From Streptomonospora salina (GTDB lineage: Bacteria; Actinomycetota; Actinomycetes; Streptosporangiales; Streptosporangiaceae): 64,000 nt of DNA. The stretch is from contig NZ_JACHLY010000002.1 in NCBI RefSeq assembly GCF_014204715.1, forward strand, positions 310,001 to 374,000, in the 5' to 3' direction. Under the pieces are notes generated by a model. It was not told the DNA's origin and ran no database searches. It saw only the letters and a list, made by a program, of their open reading frames with translations. Shown here piece after piece: positions 59,218 through 64,000 of this stretch. Each line of letters opens with the position of its first letter. Within the stretch, counting starts at the first letter, position 1. The position numbers and the translations under genes were made by a program.

Positions 59218-59406
59218 TCCGGTCCCTCCGCCCGTTCCGGGCTGGACTCGAGGCGTACTCCGACCCGAGACGACAGTTCTCTGCAGCGGCCCCCGGCCAC
59301 GCTAACCCGCGGCGCCCCGACGGTTCCCGTCGAGGGCGCCGCGGGTTTGTGCGCTCCCGCGAACCCGCGCGCGGATGTCCGCCGGCGGACGTCCGCGCGG
59401 ACGCGC

Positions 59407-60729
59407 TCACAGGTAGCGGCCGAACCATTCGGCCGCCGCCGAACCGACCTGGCGCCACACGGCGGCTCCGGCGATCAGCCCCTCCGCGCCGGGGGCGTGG
59501 CGGATCTCGCCGGGCCCGCCCAACCGGCCCAGCGACCACTCGGCCAGCTCCCGCACGAAGGAGTCGGACCCCTGCACCAGGGCCAGTACCGGCGCACGCA
59601 CGTCGGCCAGGGCCTCGGCCGCGGAGTCCAGGCGCCCGCCGTCGAGCACCACCGCGGCGATGTCGGCGGGGTTGGCCGCCGCAGCCATGAGCGCCGCGGG
59701 GACGCCCTGCTGCGAACCCAGCACCCCCACCCGCCCCTGCGCGGCCTCGGTCGAGCGGCGCAGCCAGGCCACCGCCGCCGCGAGCCGCTCGGCGGCCTCG
59801 GCCGCCGACACCTCGCCGGTTTCGGAGGCGCCGCCCCCGGAGTCGCGGGCGTCGCGCCGGCGGGCCGCCTCGTCCGGGGTCAGCAGGTCCAGCAGCAGAG
59901 TCGCATATCCCGCTCGGCCCAGCGCATCGGCCAGCGCACGCTGCGCCGGAGCCGCGCAGCCCTGGTCCAGCGCGACGACGACCGTCGCGCACATACCCGG
60001 CGGCGCGCTCAGCTCGGCGTCGAGGCCGACATCGCCGGCGCGGATCCGCACCGCGCGGGTGGGCGGGGCCGGAGTGTCTGCGGATCCGCCGATCAGCGCG
60101 GTCACGTCGTCGTCGGAGAGCTGGTGGAAGTCGCGATACCACTCCCCGACGGCGCGGAAGTTGTCGGGGACGGTGAGCGCGACGATGCGGTCGGCCTCCT
60201 CACCCAGCGCGTCGAGGGCGGACTGGGCGGCCACCGGCGCTCCCAGCAGCAGCCGGGACGGCCCCCGGCGGCGCACGGCGCGCAGGGCGGCTCGGGCCGT
60301 GCCGCCGGTGGCGACGCCGTCGTCGACGACGATGACGTCGCGTCCGCGCAGGTCGAGCGCCGGTTTCGCGCCACGGTAGGCGTCGAGGCGCCGCTCCAGC
60401 TCGCTGCGTTCGGCCGCGACGGTGTCGTCGAGATCGCGCCGGGTCAGCCGCATGCGGGCCAGCGCCCGGTCGTCGTAGCAGACGTGGCCGTCCTCGGCGA
60501 GGGCCCCCACGCCCAGCTCCGGGTGGCCGGGCGCCCCGATCTTGCGCACGACGACGACGTCCAGCGGGATGCGCAGCAGCCGTGCGAGCTCGGCTCCGAC
60601 CGGAACCCCGCCGCGGGGCAGCGCCAGCGCCACCGGATCCTCGGACAGATACGGGCGTGCCCGCTCGGCGAGGCCGCGCCCGGCCTCGGAGCGGTCGGTG
60701 AAGGGCAGTGAAACAGGCAGCGGGCTCAT
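59407..60729 (-). CDS. Phosphoribosyltransferase fused to a degenerate dienelactone-hydrolase-like domain
   Basis: A 440-aa two-domain protein. Residues about 1-215 are a type I phosphoribosyltransferase: VALALPRGGVPVGAELARLL, VVRKIGAPGHPELGVGALAE and the PRPP motif VIVVDDGVATGGTA. Residues about 225-440 are an alpha/beta-hydrolase fold: TVVVALDQGCAAPAQRALAD, GYATLLLDLLTPDEA. At the nucleophile elbow the usual GxSxG is GSQQG (Gln in place of Ser), and the usual His in the final THLF-like motif is Gly (GAEGLIAG), while the Asp in QGSDSFV remains. The hydrolase half may be inactive. Fusions of this kind occur in actinobacteria. GGAG six bases before the ATG supports the start. Confidence 0.82.
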   Translation of the reverse strand: MSPLPVSLPFTDRSEAGRGLAERARPYLSEDPVALALPRGGVPVGAELARLLRIPLDVVVVRKIGAPGHPELGVGALAEDGHVCYDDRALARMRLTRRDLDDTVAAERSELERRLDAYRGAKPALDLRGRDVIVVDDGVATGGTARAALRAVRRRGPSRLLLGAPVAAQSALDALGEEADRIVALTVPDNFRAVGEWYRDFHQLSDDDVTALIGGSADTPAPPTRAVRIRAGDVGLDAELSAPPGMCATVVVALDQGCAAPAQRALADALGRAGYATLLLDLLTPDEAARRRDARDSGGGASETGEVSAAEAAERLAAAVAWLRRSTEAAQGRVGVLGSQQGVPAALMAAAANPADIAAVVLDGGRLDSAAEALADVRAPVLALVQGSDSFVRELAEWSLGRLGGPGEIRHAPGAEGLIAGAAVWRQVGSAAAEWFGRYL

Positions 60730-60913
60730 AAGCTCTCCGGCGCTCCACCTCATCGCCGCCGCGTGGCGGAAACGCCGCTCGTGGTCCGGATCGTGCACCG
60801 CGCACGGCGGAAAGTGCTACAGGCATACCCGCACGCGTTCGTGCGCCAACCTCCCCGGCCGGGCGAATCCCGCCGGCGGCGTTCGCGCGGCCGGTGCCCT
60901 CGGTCGTCCGGAA

Positions 60914-61480
60914 TCAGTCGCCCGCGCCGCGGAATTCGCTTTCTAGCACGGCCATGATCAGGGCGTCGTGGCGGCGCTCGTCCCACAGCAGCGCATCGCG
61001 CAGCCGGCCCTCGACGGTGAAACCGTAGGAGCGGTAGACCGCGATGGCGCGCATGTTGAACGCGTAGACGTTCAGCCAGACGCGGTGCAGCCGGACCCGG
61101 TTGAAGGCGTAGTCCAGCACGAGCCGGGTGGCCTCCTTGCCGATCCCTTGGCCGGTGAACTCGATCGCCGAGAGCGCGATGCGGTAGCCGGCGCTCTGGT
61201 TGTCGACGTCGACGTCCTCCAGCGCCAGGGCGCCCACGAACCGGCCGCCGGGCTCCTCGATGATCGCCAGGTCCAGGCGGTCGAACTGGTCGGCCCGGGT
61301 GGCGCACCACTCCCGGACCTCCTCGTAACCGGGCCGCCGGTGGGATCCGGTGAGTCTGCGGACCTCCTCGTCGCGGGTGGACTCGAAGAAGCCGTCGGCG
61401 TGCTCGGCCGAGATCGGAACCAGGTTGACGCGCTCACCCGCCAAGGTGGGTTTCTCGCGCAACGCGCTCAAGTCGATCAT
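60914..61480 (-). CDS. GNAT family N-acetyltransferase (RimJ/RimL-like)
   Basis: A 188-aa protein: ERVNLVPISAEHADGFFEST, FVGALALEDVDVDNQSAGYR, EFTGQGIGKEATRLVLDYAF (acetyl-CoA loop GQGIGKEA) and NMRAIAVYRSYGFTVEGRLR. It acetylates an amino group of a protein, amino acid or small molecule; the target is unknown. GGGAG eight bases before the ATG supports the start. It is not linked to the siderophore cluster. Confidence 0.88.
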   Translation of the reverse strand: MIDLSALREKPTLAGERVNLVPISAEHADGFFESTRDEEVRRLTGSHRRPGYEEVREWCATRADQFDRLDLAIIEEPGGRFVGALALEDVDVDNQSAGYRIALSAIEFTGQGIGKEATRLVLDYAFNRVRLHRVWLNVYAFNMRAIAVYRSYGFTVEGRLRDALLWDERRHDALIMAVLESEFRGAGD

Positions 61481-61689
61481 CGATAGGGCTCCCGGGGGTC
61501 GTCGGTCGGATGAGCGGTCCCGGCGCGGCCGGTCGGGGCCGCAACGGCCGGGGGCCGGCGGAATCGGCCGGGAGGTCCTATGTAAAGGCGAGAAGGCCCC
61601 CGGCACAACCCCTTCGCATCCGCGACGGGTGGTGGCATAAGCTTCCCGCGGCGCTGGGCGCCCAAAGATCCGATGACGGGGGAGGTTCG

Positions 61690-62964
61690 GTGGCGGTCGA
61701 GCAGACGGCCCGCGGGGCGGACGCGCAGGCGCGCCGGGCACGGTCGGCGGTGGTGGTCCTCTTCCTCGCCAACGGCTTCGCCTACGCCAACATCGTGCCG
61801 TGGCTTCCGGTCATCAAGTCGCAACTGGAGCTGTCCAACACCCAGCTGGGCACCGGGATCGGCGCCATGCCGCTGGGCGCCCTGGCCACCGGAATGCTCG
61901 CGGGTCCGCTCATCGCCCGCTTCGGCAGCGGCCGGATCGCGGTGGCCTCCGGGGCCGTGCTGGCCTGCGTGCTCCCGGTCGTAGCCACAGCGCCGGCCTG
62001 GTGGGTGTTCGCGCTGGGGATGTTCTGCGTCGGCTGGATGGACGCGTGGATGGATTCGGCTATGAACGCCCACGGACTGCGCGTACAGCGCCGCTACGGA
62101 CGCTCCATCATCAACACCTTCCACGGCCTCTGGAGCGTCGCCGCGGTCGGCGGCGGCCTGGTCGGTTCGGCGATGGCCGGATGGGGTGTGCCCGTCGCCG
62201 CCCACATCGCCGCGGTCACCGCCCTGCTGATCGCGGGTGTTCTGACGATCGCGCGACTGCTGCTTCCGGGGCCCGAAGACGACGCCCCCGCCTCCGGAAC
62301 CGGCGAGCGGACCGGGGGTGGGCCCGCCGGTGCGCAGGGCGGCCCCGTCGGCGGCGCGCTCCGCCGGTGGCGCATCCCCGGGCGCTCACTGGCGATGCTG
62401 CTGGTAGTGAGCGTGCTGCTGATGATGGCGGGTGCCGTCGAGGACTCCGCGGCCTCATGGGGTGCGGTCTACATGCGCGACGAACTGGCTGCGCCGCTGC
62501 TCCTGGTCGGCCTCCCGTTCGTCGCCTGCCAGGCGATGATGACGGTCGGGCGACTGACCGGGGACCGCATCACCGACCGGTTCGGCGCGGTGGCGGTGGC
62601 GCGCACCGGCGGCCTGCTGGCCGCGGGGGGCATGGCGCTGGCGCTGCTGACTTCGGCACCTGTAGGCGCCATTGTGGGATTCGGCCTGATGGGGCTGGGT
62701 GTGGCAACGCTCTTCCCGCTCTCCCTGGCGGCCGCAGGGGAGATCCCGGGACTGGCCGGCGGGCACGGCGTGGCGCTGGCGGCGTGGCTGGCCCGTATCG
62801 GCTTTCTGGGGATGCCGCCGCTCATCGGCGTGGTCGCCGACACCGTTTCGCTGACGGCGGGACTGTGGCTGATTCCCGTGGCGGGACTGCTCGCCGCCGT
62901 TCTGGCGACGGGGCTGCGCCCGTCCCGCGGGAACGGCGCGCACGGCCGGGCCGCACCGGCGTGA
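61690..62964 (+). CDS. MFS transporter
   Basis: A 424-aa protein with about 12 helices: VVVLFLANGFAYANIVPWLP, LARFGSGRIAV-like segment (IARFGSGRIAVASG), MDAWMDSAMNAHGLRVQRRY, SIINTFHGLWSVAAVGGGLV and VEDSAASWGAVYMRD. The MNAHGxxVE and FHGLWSxGxxxG motifs are typical of a large MFS group related to YbjJ-like transporters, often linked to sugar or drug export. The GTG at 61690 with GGAGG four bases upstream is chosen over an ATG at 61510. The substrate is unknown. Confidence 0.85.
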   Translation: MAVEQTARGADAQARRARSAVVVLFLANGFAYANIVPWLPVIKSQLELSNTQLGTGIGAMPLGALATGMLAGPLIARFGSGRIAVASGAVLACVLPVVATAPAWWVFALGMFCVGWMDAWMDSAMNAHGLRVQRRYGRSIINTFHGLWSVAAVGGGLVGSAMAGWGVPVAAHIAAVTALLIAGVLTIARLLLPGPEDDAPASGTGERTGGGPAGAQGGPVGGALRRWRIPGRSLAMLLVVSVLLMMAGAVEDSAASWGAVYMRDELAAPLLLVGLPFVACQAMMTVGRLTGDRITDRFGAVAVARTGGLLAAGGMALALLTSAPVGAIVGFGLMGLGVATLFPLSLAAAGEIPGLAGGHGVALAAWLARIGFLGMPPLIGVVADTVSLTAGLWLIPVAGLLAAVLATGLRPSRGNGAHGRAAPA

Positions 62965-63055
62965 AGCCGGGCCGGACGCCGTCGCCGGAGAGCAGGCGCG
63001 GGTCCGCTCCCGCCCCGAGGGGCCGCCGGGCCGGGAGCGGCCGAGCCGTGCGGGG

Positions 63056-63898
63056 CTACTCCACCTGTGCCGGGCGGCGGGTGGCGTAGAGGGTCACCGC
63101 GCCGATACCCGTCGCGACGGCTCCGCCGAGGACGAAGCCGGTCAGGTCGACGCCGGTGGTGGGCAGGTTCCCGCCACCGGCGGCGCCGGAGGAGGCGCTG
63201 TCCGTCGCGGTACCGACGTCGCCACCGGTACTCCCGCCGTCTCCGGCGCCGGTGCCACCGCCGTTTCCGGCGCCGGAGGGCGGATCGCCGGCGTCGCCAC
63301 CGCCGCCATCACCATCGCCGGGGCCCTCACCCCCGCCATCACCATCGCCGGGATCCTCACCCCCGCCATCACCATCGCCGGGGCCCTCACCCCCGCCATC
63401 ACCATCGCCGGGGCCCTCACCCCCGCCATCACCATCGCCGGGGCCCTCACCCCCGCCATCACCATCGCCGGGGCCCTCACCCCCGCCATCACCATCGCCG
63501 GGGCCCTCACCCCCGCCATCACCATCGCCGGGGCCCTCACCCCCGCCATCACCGTCACCGGGGCCCTCACCCCCGCCATCACCATCGCCGGGGCCCTCAC
63601 CCCCGCCATCACCATCGCCGGGGCCCTCACCCCCGCCGCCGGGCTCCGGGTCTTCGTCGGCGGGCTCCGGGGCTTCGTCGGCGGCGCGGGCCGGGACACC
63701 GGCGCCTTCCACCGCACCGACGAGTCCGACCTCCGGCTCGACGACCTGCTCCTCCTGCTCCGCAGTCGGCGGGACGGCCTCCTGCGCGTCGGGGGCCGCA
63801 TCCGCGTCCGCGGTGCCGGCGTAGGCCGGTGCGCCGGCGAAGCCCGCGGCAATCAAGCCGGCCGCGGCCACGCCGATCGCACGTGGTTTCCAGGACAT
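63056..63898 (-). CDS. LPXTG-anchored surface protein with Gly/Asp-rich tandem repeats
   Basis: A 280-aa protein with signal peptide (MSWKPRAIGVAAAGLIAAGF ... AYA), an acidic Ala/Glu/Pro-rich part, eleven repeats of the 10-residue unit GEGPGDGDGG, a linker, the sortase motif LPTTG, a hydrophobic helix (LTGFVLGGAVATGIGAVTLY) and a short basic tail. It should be linked to the cell wall by a sortase. The repeat is extremely flexible and negatively charged, which suggests a stalk or Ca-binding spacer. GGAG five bases before the ATG supports the start. Copy number may vary between strains. Confidence 0.88.
   Translation of the reverse strand: MSWKPRAIGVAAAGLIAAGFAGAPAYAGTADADAAPDAQEAVPPTAEQEEQVVEPEVGLVGAVEGAGVPARAADEAPEPADEDPEPGGGGEGPGDGDGGGEGPGDGDGGGEGPGDGDGGGEGPGDGDGGGEGPGDGDGGGEGPGDGDGGGEGPGDGDGGGEGPGDGDGGGEGPGDGDGGGEDPGDGDGGGEGPGDGDGGGGDAGDPPSGAGNGGGTGAGDGGSTGGDVGTATDSASSGAAGGGNLPTTGVDLTGFVLGGAVATGIGAVTLYATRRPAQVE
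63301..63630. repeat. Eleven tandem 30-bp repeats inside the LPXTG protein gene
   Basis: The + strand unit is CCCCGCCATCACCATCGCCG then GGGCCCTCAC. Copy 2 carries a variant (GGATCC, giving GED), copy 9 has ACCGTCACCG, and copy 1 differs at its first base; the others look identical. It encodes the GEGPGDGDGG repeats. Confidence 0.95.
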
Positions 63899-63924
63899 AT
63901 CGCTCCATTCCGCTTATCAAGGGG

Positions 63925-64000
63925 TTATTCGGGCACGAGGGCGTACAGGTCGCCGTCGGCGACGACGACCGCGCGGCCGCCGAGCAGCCCCCACGGCCGC
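63925..64000 (-). CDS. C-terminal end of a protein cut by the window edge (possibly PQQ-like beta-propeller)
   Basis: On the - strand the frame reads GLLGGRAVVVADGDLYALVP followed by Glu and a stop at 63925-63927, 26 bp upstream of the surface-protein start. The VVVADGDLYAL pattern resembles a blade of PQQ-like beta-propeller repeats. Too little is present to be sure. Confidence 0.4.
   Translation of the reverse strand, partial: RPWGLLGGRAVVVADGDLYALVPE

Overview
The window is about 64 kb of very GC-rich DNA with dense coding, frequent GTG starts, GTGA stop/start overlaps, a WhiB-family regulator, DmdR/IdeR-type iron boxes, an MbtH protein and a subtilisin-inhibitor-like protein. This points to an actinomycete, most likely a filamentous one of the Nocardiopsaceae type (Nocardiopsis, Streptomonospora or relatives). 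The family placement is inference from gene style only; no search was run.

Region 1 (1-4.6 kb, + strand) is a small possible RiPP (ribosomally made, modified peptide) locus. It holds the end of a prolyl-oligopeptidase-family protease, a 37-residue acidic Ser/Thr/Asp-rich peptide gene with an FDIEVEEL leader-like box, a JmjC/cupin Fe(II) oxygenase with a C-terminal winged-helix or PqqD-like domain, and, after a terminator-like hairpin and a 545-bp gap with two LacI-type palindromes, an alpha/beta hydrolase. Region 2 (4.6-9.4 kb) has a 3 x 40 bp tandem repeat, an iron box and an FhuF-like ferric-siderophore reductase, then a DUF4352-like membrane-anchored protein, a lipase-like hydrolase, a small conserved protein and panD.

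Region 3 (9.7-46.7 kb, all on the - strand) is a complete catecholate/hydroxamate siderophore cluster. The dhbACEB-type genes make and activate 2,3-dihydroxybenzoate (DHB), which is loaded on a stand-alone aryl carrier protein. A flavin halogenase lies between that carrier and the NRPSs, so a chlorinated catechol is predicted. An ornithine/lysine N-hydroxylase and a GNAT acyltransferase should make the hydroxamate. NRPS1 (four modules ending in epimerization) and NRPS2 (two modules plus thioesterase, starting with a D-accepting type condensation domain) give a hexapeptide read here as (halo)DHB-Gly-Gly-Ser-D-Ser-X-(basic). Three EntS-like exporters, a lipoprotein siderophore-binding protein, MbtH and a siderophore-interacting flavoreductase complete it. 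Four iron boxes lie inside the cluster and a fifth precedes fhuF. The first two adenylation domains share an apparently perfect 843-bp block, which suggests recent duplication or gene conversion.

Region 4 (46.9-64 kb) is mostly housekeeping and accessory: STAS protein, a 56-aa Cys-rich mini-protein with a CX3CX2C motif, SSI-like protease inhibitor, a DUF318 permease/TIGR03943 pair behind a strong inverted repeat, DEAD-box helicase, enoyl-CoA hydratase, small HTH protein, ABC-F ATPase, AI-2E/PerM membrane protein, YccF protein, MBL-fold hydrolase, WhiB-like regulator, a phosphoribosyltransferase fused to a hydrolase domain that has lost its nucleophile and His, GNAT, MFS transporter, and an LPXTG surface protein with eleven 30-bp repeats. 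Both ends of the window cut genes.
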